In this document: positions 27,055-36,028 of the stretch, piece after piece
Layout of the letters: each line of letters starts with the position of its first letter
Position numbering within the stretch: the stretch's first letter is position 1
Assembly (NCBI GenBank): GCA_001464035.1
Contig: LNEC01000011.1
Location: 62,001-126,000 of the forward strand
Reading direction: 5' to 3'
Source of the DNA: Bradyrhizobiaceae bacterium Ga0074131
GTDB lineage: Bacteria; Pseudomonadota; Alphaproteobacteria; Rhizobiales; Xanthobacteraceae
Length of the DNA stretch: 64,000 nucleotides
Notes under the pieces: generated by a model
What the model saw: the letters and a program-made list of their open reading frames with translations, nothing else
Databases searched by the model: none
Told to the model about the DNA's origin: nothing
Translations under genes and position numbers: made by a program

Positions 27055-27300
27055 CTATCGGCGGCCGCCGACTCCGACGCTGATGGCGCCGCCGATCTTC
27101 ACACAGGTCCGCGTGCCGTCAACCCTGACGAAGCCAGCACCATACACCGCGCAGGAATGGTCGGTACCGGCGCCTTTCAGCGGGAGTTGCCGGCCGGTGG
27201 AACTGGACTTGTCGGATTTGTGAGCCCGCGGCTGCTCCACGGCGGCCGACGAGGCCGGCCACAACGCAGCAACGGCGATCACAACGAGGGCGTTTCGCAT
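27055..27300 (-). CDS. mini porin-like secreted protein
   Basis: This 81-residue protein has a signal peptide (MRNALVVIAVAALWPASSAA) and then a segment, CAVYGAGFVRVDGTRTCVKIGG, that matches the conserved N-terminal beta hairpin of alphaproteobacterial Porin_2 proteins, including its cysteine pair. The rest of the barrel is absent, so it cannot form a pore on its own. It may be a stand-alone envelope protein or the residue of a porin gene. The start at 27300 is preferred because the longer frame to 27342 adds a polar tail before the signal. The reading frame is clean. Confidence 0.72.
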   Translation of the reverse strand: MRNALVVIAVAALWPASSAAVEQPRAHKSDKSSSTGRQLPLKGAGTDHSCAVYGAGFVRVDGTRTCVKIGGAISVGVGGRR

Positions 27301-27402
27301 GCCGCCTTTTATCGACCGCGAGCGGGAGGGACAAGATGCCATGGTGCCAGCGTGCGAGGAGACCTGGCTGGGAGCACTAATCCTGAGCTGACCCTCTTTT
27401 GG

Positions 27403-28479
27403 TCAGCGTGATTTGTGTCTGGCACGCCACTCACGCCAAGTGATGACAACAACCGTCAACACGCACAGCGGTAGGACGATGGTCCCGAGAACCAAGCCAT
27501 AGGTCGATAGGGCGTCGTGCTGTTGAGCTGCCATCGCCAGATAGACGGTGTAACCGACATAAAGCGCCAGAAACACCGCGCCTTCCCAGCGAGCGATGAG
27601 GTTCCCGGTGAAAAAGATCGGCAGGCAAGCAATCGCCACGGCAATCATCACGGGAATATCAAACGCCAATATTGCTGGCGCAATGGAGAGGCCGCTTGGC
27701 GCCACCGCCGAGGAAACTCCGAGGACGCCGAGGATATTGAAAATGTTGCTGCCCACCACATTGCCAACCGCAATGTCGCGCTCACCGCGGATCGCCGCCG
27801 TGATCGAGGTCGCAATCTCTGGGAGGGAGGTACCCACCGCGACAATGGTGAGACCAATCACCATTTCGCTGACACCGAGCAGTTTTGCAAAAGTCACGGC
27901 CGCCTGAACCAGCCAGTTCGCGCCGAACACCAGCAAGACCAAACCGGCAATGATCAGCGCAATTTGCACTGGCAGTTTCGAGTTCCAACCCGAGCCAGCT
28001 TCGGCAATCGACTGCGCATCCGAGGATTTTTCCTGACGACGGCTCTGGACGATCAGAAATGCAATATAGGCAGCCAGCAAGCACGCCATGATCAACCCGT
28101 CGATGCGCGACAAAGTGCCATCCCATGCCAGTACGGCCAGGAGCAAAGAGGTTCCGACCATGATCGGGACCTCCTGGCGGATCAACTGTCGCCGGATGAT
28201 CAGCGGCGTGATGAGCGCCGACAACCCGAGGATGAAGAGCACATTCAGAATATTGCTGCCAACGACGTTGCCGACCGCAATGTCGGCCTGGTCCGACATC
28301 GCCGCCTGCACCGAGACCGCTACCTCCGGAGCGCTGGTTCCCAAACTCACTACGGTCAGCCCCACCACGAGCGGCGATATTCCGAACGTGAGCGCCAGTT
28401 TCGAGGCCCCTCGGACCAGGAGTTCCGCCCCGATAACGAGGGCTGCAAGCCCCAACAGAAAACTGAGCAGCGCCACCAT
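27403..28479 (-). CDS. calcium/sodium antiporter, CaCA family
   Basis: This 358-residue membrane protein has about ten helices in two halves. Each half carries the alpha repeat of the family: LTVVSLGTSAPEVAVSV and LTIVAVGTSLPEIATSI, both followed by GNVVGSNI. The acidic residues in these repeats bind the cation. Such YrbG-like proteins exchange Na+ or H+ for Ca2+; the direction is not known here. Start and length are normal. It faces away from a PilZ gene on the same strand. Confidence 0.93.
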   Translation of the reverse strand: MVALLSFLLGLAALVIGAELLVRGASKLALTFGISPLVVGLTVVSLGTSAPEVAVSVQAAMSDQADIAVGNVVGSNILNVLFILGLSALITPLIIRRQLIRQEVPIMVGTSLLLAVLAWDGTLSRIDGLIMACLLAAYIAFLIVQSRRQEKSSDAQSIAEAGSGWNSKLPVQIALIIAGLVLLVFGANWLVQAAVTFAKLLGVSEMVIGLTIVAVGTSLPEIATSITAAIRGERDIAVGNVVGSNIFNILGVLGVSSAVAPSGLSIAPAILAFDIPVMIAVAIACLPIFFTGNLIARWEGAVFLALYVGYTVYLAMAAQQHDALSTYGLVLGTIVLPLCVLTVVVITWREWRARHKSR

Positions 28480-28598
28480 TTTTCCTTACTCGTTAGCGGA
28501 TGACAGGTCGACGGAGACCCTACCCTACTCGCCGACAGCTATTGCGAAAGTTGGTGGCGTCGGAAATCGGAAAGGGCATCGCCCGCCCGCGACCTGCG

Positions 28599-28856
28599 CT
28601 AGCGGACGAACTTGACGCCGACGGTCTTGCCGCGCCGCCAGACCACCTCGCAGCGCCGCCCCGTCCGAGCGTCGCGCGAAAACGCCAGCCGCAGCTTCCC
28701 CGGCAGCGCGTTGGGATCGTCCACCGTGACCTTGGCGCCCGTCGAGGACAAATCCTGCACCACGCAGGGCCGCGCGGCAAAGCCGCCGTCCAGCGTGATC
28801 CACCCGGGCTGCTGGACGGATTTGCGGGTTTCCCGCTTCTTGGCAGCTGCGGCCAT
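28599..28856 (-). CDS. PilZ domain protein
   Basis: This 85-residue single-domain PilZ protein has the core pattern RPCVVQDLSSTGAKV (D/NxSxxG motif). The upstream RxxxR arm appears as KRETRKSVQQPG. It probably binds c-di-GMP or is a degenerate PilZ. AGGAG lies 8 nt before the ATG at 28856, which marks the start within a longer frame. Bradyrhizobium genomes have many such short PilZ proteins. Confidence 0.85.
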   Translation of the reverse strand: MAAAAKKRETRKSVQQPGWITLDGGFAARPCVVQDLSSTGAKVTVDDPNALPGKLRLAFSRDARTGRRCEVVWRRGKTVGVKFVR

Positions 28857-29166
28857 CTCGGTTGCTCCTGAAACCCCATCCCTACGTGACCAAGCTTTAG
28901 AAACCGTTGCGCGAAATGAGTATTCGCCGGAATGCGGCTGCCGGGAACGCATCGGACTCGCCGCAAAAACGAGATCTCCGGTGGCTTGCCCGGCCGCGCA
29001 AACGCCACTATACGTTCGCCCGCCGCCCCGGTCGCGTCACTGCGGTCCGGCTTGCGGCACGGCCCAGCGCCCCTTCAAGGCGTTGGTTTTCCGGGACTAA
29101 TTGTTACATTTCTGCAGCGAGACGGCAGCACTGCGACCGGGTCGGTCACGGCGAGGCCGGGATTTC
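28857..29166. other. spacer upstream of tRNA-Glu
   Basis: About 310 bases with no supported gene. They hold the promoter region of the PilZ gene (minus strand) and presumably the tRNA-Glu promoter (plus strand). Frames in this region run into the tRNA and lack domains. Confidence 0.45.
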
Positions 29167-29241
29167 GCTCCCTTCGTCTATCGGTTAGGACGCCACCCTT
29201 TCACGGTGGAGAGAGCGGTTCGATTCCGCTAGGGAGCGCCA
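29167..29241 (+). tRNA. tRNA-Glu (anticodon UUC)
   Basis: It folds as a full cloverleaf. The acceptor is GCTCCCT/AGGGAGC with discriminator G and encoded CCA. The D-arm has the loop ATCGGTTAGGA, the anticodon stem CCACC/GGTGG encloses loop CTTTCAC (anticodon TTC), and the T-arm has loop TTCGATT. Length is 75 nt with CCA. An amidohydrolase gene starts 64 nt downstream. Confidence 0.95.
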
Positions 29242-29305
29242 AGGTCCATCCTGGATCGGCCCTGCGATGGTCCTGCAGCATTTTCTCACCGGATGAGAGC
29301 CAGCA

Positions 29306-30538
29306 TTGCCTGACAAACCCTCGCACTTTAACGGCGGCCGAGTCCTTGGCGATCTCAATGACCTTCGTGGCATCGGCGCCTACAAGACCGGCGTTCACAA
29401 GCCGACCTTCTCCGAGCCGCATATGCGCTCGCTGCAGTGGCTGGCGCAGCGGCTTCCCGAGGCAGGGCTCAGCGCCGAGATCGACGGCATCGGCAACGTC
29501 ATCGGTGCCAGCACGAGATCCGGTCCGAAACTGCTGGCGGGCTCCCATCTCGAGAGCCAGAACTATGCCGGCTGGCTCGACGGGCCGCTTGGCGTCGTCT
29601 ACGCCCTCGAAGCCGCCCGCGTGATCAACGCCGATTCGAGCACCAACGGTGCGGTCGAAGTCGCGGCCTGGTGCGATGAGGAAGGACATTTCGGCTCCTT
29701 CCTCGGCTCCAGGTCCTATGTCGGTGCACTGACCGAGGATGACATCGACGCCGCGCGCGACCGCAGCAGCGGCCGAACCATGCGGGACGCCCTGCGCGAG
29801 GCGGGGCTTGCCGGCCGGCCCCGTGCCCGGGCTGAGCCGGGCCGGCATATCGGTTATCTCGAGGCCCATATCGAGCAGGGCCAGACGCTCGAGAGCGGCG
29901 AACTCAAGATCGGCGTCGTCACCTCCATTGTCGGCATCTGGCAATACAGGGTCACCTTCAGCGGCGAACAAAATCACGCCGGCACCACGAGGATGAGCGC
30001 TCGCAAGGATGCCGGCGTGGCGCTGGCGCGATTATGCGTTGCCGTCGACGACCGTTTCCCGGCGTCATGCGGACCGCGCACGGTGTGGACCACCGGCCGC
30101 ATCGTGCTCGATCCCGGCGCGCCCAGCATCATTCCCGGACGCGCGGAAATGCTGTTCCAGATTCGCGACGATGATCCCGATGTGATCGTTCGCCTGGAGA
30201 CCCTGCTGCGGGACCTGGCCGCCGAGGCCGCCACGCATGGCCGCTGCACGGTGGCCGTGGAACGGCTTCGTACCGGCGCTCCCGCGCTGATGAATGCGGC
30301 ATTCCAGCAGGCCATCGAGGCTGCCAGCGCAGTCTTTGCCGGCGGCAGATCGGTTCGCATGCCCTCGGGCGCCGGCCATGACGCCCAGGTGCTCGCCACC
30401 ATCATGCCGGCTGGCATGCTGTTCGTGCCGTCGATCGGCGGCGTCAGCCATCACTGGAGCGAGAACACCGACGACGCCGACATCGTCACCGGTGCCGAGG
30501 TCTTCGTGGACGCCTGCCGCCGCCTGCTGGCGCGATAA
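29306..30538 (+). CDS. M20-family amidohydrolase (N-carbamoyl-amino acid hydrolase/allantoate amidohydrolase type)
   Basis: This 410-residue metallo-enzyme has zinc ligands at His81 (GSHLES), Asp92 (LDGPLGV), Glu126 (CDEEGHFG) and later His residues (EAHIEQG, PSGAGHDAQ). The lid domain starts near 210 with the EQNHAGTTRM motif. The family hydrolyses N-carbamoyl amino acids, ureidoglycolate-type or allantoate substrates; which one is not clear. No ATG lies before residue 40, so the TTG at 29306 is used; its ribosome binding site is weak. It is a single gene just after tRNA-Glu. Confidence 0.87.
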   Translation: MPDKPSHFNGGRVLGDLNDLRGIGAYKTGVHKPTFSEPHMRSLQWLAQRLPEAGLSAEIDGIGNVIGASTRSGPKLLAGSHLESQNYAGWLDGPLGVVYALEAARVINADSSTNGAVEVAAWCDEEGHFGSFLGSRSYVGALTEDDIDAARDRSSGRTMRDALREAGLAGRPRARAEPGRHIGYLEAHIEQGQTLESGELKIGVVTSIVGIWQYRVTFSGEQNHAGTTRMSARKDAGVALARLCVAVDDRFPASCGPRTVWTTGRIVLDPGAPSIIPGRAEMLFQIRDDDPDVIVRLETLLRDLAAEAATHGRCTVAVERLRTGAPALMNAAFQQAIEAASAVFAGGRSVRMPSGAGHDAQVLATIMPAGMLFVPSIGGVSHHWSENTDDADIVTGAEVFVDACRRLLAR

Positions 30539-30573
30539 GCCTACCAGCTTCACCCGAACCGGATACGCTACGA

Positions 30574-30798
30574 TCAATGCGCGCCCCGGCCCCACGCGAT
30601 CGACGCCCAGACGCGCTCGTGGGCGTAATACCAGGCGATCTTGGTGGCGAATTCGAGGGCGGCGATCGAACCTGCCAGTGCGACCTTGCCGGTCAACAAC
30701 CAGCTGATGACAAACGTGTCGAGCGTCCCCAGGATCCGCCAACTGACCGCTTTCAGAACCGACCTCTTATGAGTCTCTGCTCCGCTGAATAAAGCCAC
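30574..30798 (-). CDS. DUF2061 membrane protein
   Basis: This 74-residue protein has the DUF2061 pattern KAVSWRILGTLDTFVISWLLTG followed by a second helix (ALAGSIAALEFATKIAWYYAHERVW). It has two transmembrane helices with a conserved W.R motif. The GTG at 30798 follows AAGGGG at about 6 nt; upstream codons have no conservation pattern. DUF2061 genes often sit beside cysteine or sulfate genes, but here the neighbours are unrelated, so no function is suggested. Confidence 0.85.
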   Translation of the reverse strand: MALFSGAETHKRSVLKAVSWRILGTLDTFVISWLLTGKVALAGSIAALEFATKIAWYYAHERVWASIAWGRGAH

Positions 30799-31012
30799 CC
30801 GTGTGCCCCTTGCTTGACGATGCCAGACCCTATCATGCCGGCGCACACCGGCGGCTTCCACCCGCCCGCATCGAAATCACCAATGGACACGCGCGCGATT
30901 ACGTGCATCTGCTGAAGTTATTCGGAAAACTCTCTGATTTGACTGAACGATCGCCGTTCTCGGGAGCGCCGACAATTCCTGGCCGGACCCCCTCGCCGAA
31001 AAAGGTGTTCAA

Positions 31013-31300
31013 ATGCGATTCATTGCCATCTTCGCCGCGATTTGCGCGTTGTCGCAAACCGCCACCGCCCAGCCCGGTCAATGCAAACTGATCGCCGACG
31101 GCACCGCGCGGCTGGCCTGCTACGACAAGGCCGCGCCGCGCGCCGCGCCCGCGGACAAAGCGGCCGTCGCAGGGCCGATCCCCGCGGCCCCGGCCAAACT
31201 CCAGGCGTCGAAGCCTGACGACGGACGATACATCGACACGATCAGCGCCGAAGACGCCCGGATGAACGCGCGGCTGAGAAACATCTGTCGCGGCTGCTGA
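31013..31300 (+). CDS. small secreted protein ending in ICRGC
   Basis: This 95-residue protein has a signal peptide ending at about TATA19. The mature part contains C-KLIADGTARLACYDKAA, as in the N-termini of some envelope proteins, an Ala/Pro-rich linker, and a C-terminus NARLRNICRGC. The same last five residues end another small secreted protein at 34575. With four cysteines it may form two disulfides. I know no function. PrsW follows 112 nt downstream on the same strand. Confidence 0.75.
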   Translation: MRFIAIFAAICALSQTATAQPGQCKLIADGTARLACYDKAAPRAAPADKAAVAGPIPAAPAKLQASKPDDGRYIDTISAEDARMNARLRNICRGC

Positions 31301-31412
31301 GCGGCCAGACTTGGGCCCCGGGGCTCGGGAAGGCTGAGGCCTGCTGCTTGCTGTCGCACTTGCATATATCCGCGGGCGGATCGCTCGGAAAAATGGCATA
31401 CCTGCCCGCCAG

Positions 31413-32450
31413 ATGCTTCTCCTCCAATCCCTTCCTACCGTTATCGGCACCGCGGCCATCGCGCCGGCGCTTCTGATCCTGTGGCTTGTGATCGCCGCCG
31501 GCGAGCGGCCCGGGCCGCCCGCCAGGGTCTGGACCGCGTTCCTGCTTGGCGCCGCCAGCGTTTCGCTGCTCGGCGTCGTGCGAAAGCCGCTGACGTCGCT
31601 GTTCGCGGTTCCAGACCACCCCTGGGTGGCGCAGGCGCTGCATTCGATCCTCGGGATCGCGGGGCCTGAGGAGATCGTCAAGATACTCGTCATCGTCGCG
31701 GTCTCGACGCGGCGCCGGCCAGGTGCGGATCCGATGGACACGGTGGTCTATGGCGCCGCCGCCGGCCTCGGCTTCGCCGCCTATGAAAATCTGGCCTACC
31801 TCGTGCAGCACCAGGAGATATGGAAGTCGCTGGCGGCGCTGCGCAGCGTTCTCACCGTACCGTTCCATGGCGCGCTGGGCATCATCGCCGGCGCCTATCT
31901 CGCGATCGCGCGATCCGGCACGGCGCTCGGCGCGAACCGGCACAACCGCGACTGGGCGCGGATGTCCAGCTGGGCGCTGGTGTTGCTGGCGCCGATCGCC
32001 CTGCACGCCGCTTTCGATTTTCCGCTCCTCATGCTGCAACAAAATCCGGACATGGCATCTTCCTCCCGCCTTATGCTGGGCACCACGAGCGGGCTGATCG
32101 GCTTCGGCACGATCGGCCTGGCGGTGCGGCTGGTGCGGCGGGTCGGCCGCCACCACGCGCCCCGCACCGAGCTCGCACGTGAGCGGCTCAGCCAGCTTCG
32201 CCGAATGTGGGCGCTGCTGGTGGCGGGAGGCGGCGCCGGATTCGCCGGCCTCGCCTTCGTGCTGACGTCGATCCACCACTGGTTCGCCAACCCTGATCGC
32301 AACGTGGGGGTGGTTCTGGTCCCGATCGGACTTACGTCGATCCTGATCGGTGCGGCCCTGCTGGTGGCGACGACCGCGGTCTATATCCTCAGCCGCAATC
32401 GCATGCGCACGACCGCGGAAGGGTTTACGTCCTTGCCGAGCCAGGGTTGA
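31413..32450 (+). CDS. prsW: PrsW family intramembrane metalloprotease
   Basis: This 345-residue polytopic membrane protein has the family motifs: EE in AGPEEIVK (86-87), the E-x-x-x-N-type AAYENLAY (Glu125, Asn126), His152 in PFHGALG and His198 in LHAAFDF, which together form the predicted zinc site. About eight helices are visible. PrsW cleaves anti-sigma factors in Bacillus; in proteobacteria the substrates are mostly unknown. No anti-sigma gene is adjacent. The C-terminal 100 residues, two extra helices, go beyond the core domain. Confidence 0.88.
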   Translation: MLLLQSLPTVIGTAAIAPALLILWLVIAAGERPGPPARVWTAFLLGAASVSLLGVVRKPLTSLFAVPDHPWVAQALHSILGIAGPEEIVKILVIVAVSTRRRPGADPMDTVVYGAAAGLGFAAYENLAYLVQHQEIWKSLAALRSVLTVPFHGALGIIAGAYLAIARSGTALGANRHNRDWARMSSWALVLLAPIALHAAFDFPLLMLQQNPDMASSSRLMLGTTSGLIGFGTIGLAVRLVRRVGRHHAPRTELARERLSQLRRMWALLVAGGGAGFAGLAFVLTSIHHWFANPDRNVGVVLVPIGLTSILIGAALLVATTAVYILSRNRMRTTAEGFTSLPSQG

Positions 32451-32588
32451 GCGAAGGCCGAGCAGGACTGTGATGGTGGCCGTCCTTGATCTCGCGCAAG
32501 CGGCGCCCCCAACAAATCTGATCCCGTGTCGGTGGCGCATGCCATAGTGCCCGCGTCACTTCGACGTGGCCGGCATCGGAGACTTCCA

Positions 32589-33161
32589 ATGACCCTCCCC
32601 CCTGACATCGCCAGGCTGCAATCCGAAATGAGCGCCGCGGTTCGCGCGCACTGGAAGGCCTTTCTGGTCGAAGGCATTCTGCTGGCGATCCTGGGCTTGG
32701 CCGCAATCATCGTGCCGCCACTGGCGAGCCTCGCGGTCACGATTTTCCTCGGCTGGATGTTTTTGATCGCCGGCGTCGCAGGCCTCGCGCTGACGTTCTG
32801 GACCCGGCAGATGCCGGGCTTCTGGTGGTCGCTGATTTCGGCAACGCTGGCGGTAGGCGCCGGCATCATCCTGCTGGCGAAGCCGGAGCAGGGCATTCTC
32901 ACCCTTACCATCGTGGTCGGCGCCTATTTCCTGGCCGAAGGCGTCGCCACCATCATGTATGCGCTGGAGCATCGGCGCGAATTGTCGGAGCGCTGGAGCT
33001 GGATGCTGTTCTCCGGCGTGCTGGACATCCTGATATCAGCCATGATCATCATGGGATGGCCGGGTTCGGCGGAATGGGCGATCGGAGTTCTGGTCGGCAT
33101 CAACCTGCTGTTCGGCGGGGCTTCGTTGATCGCGATGGCGCTCGCGGCGCGCAAGAGCTGA
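32589..33161 (+). CDS. HdeD family membrane protein (DUF308)
   Basis: This 190-residue inner-membrane protein has six helices in three hairpins (DUF308 repeats), each with the pattern of a hydrophobic pair around short polar turns such as IFLGWMFLIAGV and GWPGSAEWAIGVLVGI. HdeD is linked to acid resistance in enteric bacteria; the mechanism is unknown. GGAG lies 7 nt before the ATG at 32589, which sets the start in a longer frame. It stands alone between prsW and the DAHP synthase gene. Confidence 0.88.
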   Translation: MTLPPDIARLQSEMSAAVRAHWKAFLVEGILLAILGLAAIIVPPLASLAVTIFLGWMFLIAGVAGLALTFWTRQMPGFWWSLISATLAVGAGIILLAKPEQGILTLTIVVGAYFLAEGVATIMYALEHRRELSERWSWMLFSGVLDILISAMIIMGWPGSAEWAIGVLVGINLLFGGASLIAMALAARKS

Positions 33162-33417
33162 TCAGGGGGCTGATCAGGGCCGGATCGCCTCCCGCGGTCC
33201 GGCTTTTTGGGATGACAAGACACCAGGTATGCGCTATGAGAGCCGCCATGATCACCATCGCCTCCAGCAACTATTGGTATTTTAGCTTCGACAGCTTGCT
33301 GGCGGCGGCAGGATCACGCTCAATCTGAAGAATTGCAGCAAGAAGTCCGAACAGCCGCCGCCCGATCTGGCGGCTTTTGTTTGGCCGGCAGGTCCCTTGA
33401 GAACAGGAGCCACAGCC

Positions 33418-34503
33418 GTGTTGAGCACGACAGACGACCTTCGCATCGAAGAAATAAAAGAGCTGAGTACGCCGCAAGAGGTCATGCGCGAGATACCGCG
33501 CACACTGACCGCGACGCGCGTGGTGACGGCGGCGCGTAACGCCATCCACGCCATTCTGAACGGTACCGACGATCGCCTTCTGGTCGTCGCCGGCCCCTGT
33601 TCGGTGCACGATCCCGTCGCCGCTGTGGAGTACGCCACACGCCTCGCCGCCGTGCGCGACCGGCTTTCCGACCGGCTTGAGATCGTGATGCGCGTCTATT
33701 TCGAGAAGCCGCGCACTACGGTGGGCTGGAAGGGGCTGATCAACGATCCGGACCTCGATGGCAGCTTCAACATCAACAAGGGCCTGCGTCTCGCTCGCAA
33801 CGTGCTTTCAGCTGTGAACAATCTCGGCCTGCCGGCGGGGACCGAGTTCCTCGACCTCACGACGCCGCAATACATCGCCGACCTGGTGGCGTGGGCGGCG
33901 ATCGGCGCGCGCACCACGGAAAGCCAGATTCATCGCGAGCTCGCTTCCGGATTGTCCTGTCCGGTGGGGTTCAAGAACGGCACCGACGGCAACGTGCGCA
34001 TCGCCGCCGACGCGGTGAAGTCGGCATCGCATCCCCACCATTTCATGGCGGTCACCAAGCGTGGACGCTCGGCGATCGCCGCGACATCGGGCAATGAGGA
34101 CTGCCATATCATTCTGCGCGGCGGCAGTCGGCCGAACTACGACCAGGCCAGCGTCGCTTCCGCCTCGGTCGAACTCGCACGCTCAGGCGTGGCGCCGCGG
34201 ATCATGATCGATGCCAGTCATGCCAACAGTGGCAAGAAGCCGGAGAACCAGCCGCTGGTCGTCGCCGACATCGCCGGCCAGGTCGCCGGCGGCGAGCATC
34301 GCATCGTCGGGGTCATGATCGAGAGCAATCTGGTCGCGGGCCGCCAGGATGTGTTGCCGGGCACAGCGCCGACCTATGGGCAGAGCATTACCGACGGCTG
34401 CATCGATTGGCAAACCACGGTGCCGGCGCTGAACCTGCTGGCCGACGCGGTCGCAGCGCGAAGGGACGCCCGACGGCGCCAGTTTCGGGAACGTTCGGCT
34501 TAG
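33418..34503 (+). CDS. aroG: 3-deoxy-7-phosphoheptulonate synthase, class I
   Basis: This 361-residue enzyme makes DAHP from phosphoenolpyruvate and erythrose 4-phosphate, the first step of the shikimate pathway. The class I signatures are VVAGPCSVHDP, VYFEKPRTTVGWKGLINDP, GTEFLDLTTPQYIADLVAWAA, KNGTDGN, the HIILRGG motif and DASHANSGK near the C-terminus. The GTG at 33418 has AGGAG upstream; nearby TTGs are alternatives. The N-terminal segment (about 1-40) resembles that of the feedback-regulated AroF/G/H enzymes. No other aro gene is adjacent. Many Bradyrhizobium carry a class II enzyme too, so this may be an extra isozyme. Confidence 0.92.
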   Translation: MLSTTDDLRIEEIKELSTPQEVMREIPRTLTATRVVTAARNAIHAILNGTDDRLLVVAGPCSVHDPVAAVEYATRLAAVRDRLSDRLEIVMRVYFEKPRTTVGWKGLINDPDLDGSFNINKGLRLARNVLSAVNNLGLPAGTEFLDLTTPQYIADLVAWAAIGARTTESQIHRELASGLSCPVGFKNGTDGNVRIAADAVKSASHPHHFMAVTKRGRSAIAATSGNEDCHIILRGGSRPNYDQASVASASVELARSGVAPRIMIDASHANSGKKPENQPLVVADIAGQVAGGEHRIVGVMIESNLVAGRQDVLPGTAPTYGQSITDGCIDWQTTVPALNLLADAVAARRDARRRQFRERSA

Positions 34504-34574
34504 CCGGTCAAGCCGGCCGATCGTGAACCGGGCGCGTCACATCGCGTTATGTCGCCAACTCCGCCGCCGGCTGC

Positions 34575-34829
34575 CTAGCAGCCGCGGCAGATGCCCTTGA
34601 TCTTGCGGTCGAGGATGGCGTTTTCCTTGCTGACCGGATCGTTCGGATCGTTCAAATTTCTCTCCGGGGGCACGTCGCTGGCGCGCGGCTGGCGGTGGCC
34701 GATCGGGGCCTGGGGAATCCCCTGATTTTTCACCGCGGTGGATGATCCGCCGCTATTGCCGGTTTGTGCGATAACCGCCGGCGCGCCGATCAAGAGCAGC
34801 AGCGCCATTGTCGCGAACAATCTTCTCAT
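34575..34829 (-). CDS. small secreted protein ending in ICRGC
   Basis: This 84-residue protein has a signal peptide (MRRLFATMALLLLIGAPAVIA) and a polar, proline-rich mature part. It ends KENAILDRKIKGICRGC. The final ICRGC and the preceding Asn/Leu-rich helix mirror the protein at 31013, although the middles differ. It lies on the minus strand with start at 34829, which gives a proper signal peptide; the longer frame is not credible. Its stop is only 71 nt from the end of the DAHP synthase gene, and epmB ends just upstream. Confidence 0.72.
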   Translation of the reverse strand: MRRLFATMALLLLIGAPAVIAQTGNSGGSSTAVKNQGIPQAPIGHRQPRASDVPPERNLNDPNDPVSKENAILDRKIKGICRGC

Positions 34830-34933
34830 CCTGCTTCTCCTGTCTCCGAGAACCGCATCCATCGCGCAAAACCCGAGCAGCGCAACGCACTCGGCGTCGC
34901 GGTTGCGCCCGCCGCCATCCCGCCGCCATCCAA

Positions 34934-36028
34934 TCACGGCTCCGGCGGATAGAGATGAACATCGCCGCAATAGTCGACCACACGATAGCGCGTTTCGGCG
35001 CCCGGTTCACCTTCCGATGCGGGAACTGCCTGCGACAAGTAGCTCGGCCCGGCCGGCGCCTTGCCGTGGCCGCCGGGAATATCGAGCACGTATTCCGGCT
35101 GGCATAGTCCGGACACCCGTCCCCTTAACGTGCGCATCAAGTGCTGACCGTGCTCGAGCGTGGTGCGCAGATGCGCCGTGCCGGGCGCCAGATCGCCGTG
35201 GTGCAGGTAATAAGGCTTAATACGGCACTCGACGAAGGCCCGCATCAGCGCTTCCAGCGTCGCGGCGTCGTCGTTGACGCCGCGCAGCAACACGGTCTGG
35301 CTCACCATCGGAATGCCGGCGTCGACGATCCCGGCGCAGACCGCCCGCGCCTTGGCAGTCAGTTCGCGCGGATGGTTGGCGTGCAGCGCGACCCAGGTCG
35401 TTGCGCCCTCGACCTGCAGCGCAGCGACCATTTCCTCGCTGATGCGCTGGGGTTCGGCGACCGGCACCCTGGTGTGAATGCGGATGATGCGGACGTGATC
35501 GATCACGGCCAGATCCGCCATGATCTGGGCAAGGCGCCGCGGCGACAGCATCAGCGGATCGCCGCCCGTCAGGATCACTTCCCAGATTTCGGAATGCGCG
35601 CGGATATAGGCCAGCGCATTGTCGTAGGCGCCTTGCGAGAGCGCGCTTGCCTTGCCAGGCCCGACCATTTCGCGGCGAAAACAGAAGCGGCAATACACCG
35701 CGCAGACGTGCACGAGCTTGAACAGCACCCGGTCGGGATGGCGATGCACGATGCCCGAAACCGGCGAATGCGCATGATCGCCGATCGGATCGGCGCTCTC
35801 GTTCGCCTGCACCACCAGTTCCTCGACGCTCGGGATGTATTGCCGCGCGATCGGATCGTCGGGATCGTCGGGGTCGATCAGGGCGGCGATTTCCGGCGTC
35901 ACCGCCACCGCGTAGCGCGCCGCGACCTTTTCCAGATCGGCGAGATTCTCGACCGGCACGAGGCCCTGGGCGACCAGTTCCGTGGGCTCGCGCAAGGTCC
36001 CGGTCGGCTTGAAATTGATTGTGTTCAT
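34934..36028 (-). CDS. epmB: EF-P beta-lysylation enzyme EpmB (lysine 2,3-aminomutase family)
   Basis: This 364-residue radical-SAM/PLP enzyme has the cluster motif CAVYCRFC (Cys109, 113, 116), the GGDPL motif after it and the PLP lysine in DIPGGHGKAP. The family turns (S)-alpha-lysine into (R)-beta-lysine for attachment to elongation factor P. Its length is close to E. coli EpmB and shorter than catabolic KamA. Its ATG overlaps the stop of epmA (ATGA), and efp is the next gene in the opposite direction, which supports the EF-P role. The last residues (YRVVDYCGDVHLYPPEP) vary in the family. Confidence 0.92.
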   Translation of the reverse strand: MNTINFKPTGTLREPTELVAQGLVPVENLADLEKVAARYAVAVTPEIAALIDPDDPDDPIARQYIPSVEELVVQANESADPIGDHAHSPVSGIVHRHPDRVLFKLVHVCAVYCRFCFRREMVGPGKASALSQGAYDNALAYIRAHSEIWEVILTGGDPLMLSPRRLAQIMADLAVIDHVRIIRIHTRVPVAEPQRISEEMVAALQVEGATTWVALHANHPRELTAKARAVCAGIVDAGIPMVSQTVLLRGVNDDAATLEALMRAFVECRIKPYYLHHGDLAPGTAHLRTTLEHGQHLMRTLRGRVSGLCQPEYVLDIPGGHGKAPAGPSYLSQAVPASEGEPGAETRYRVVDYCGDVHLYPPEP

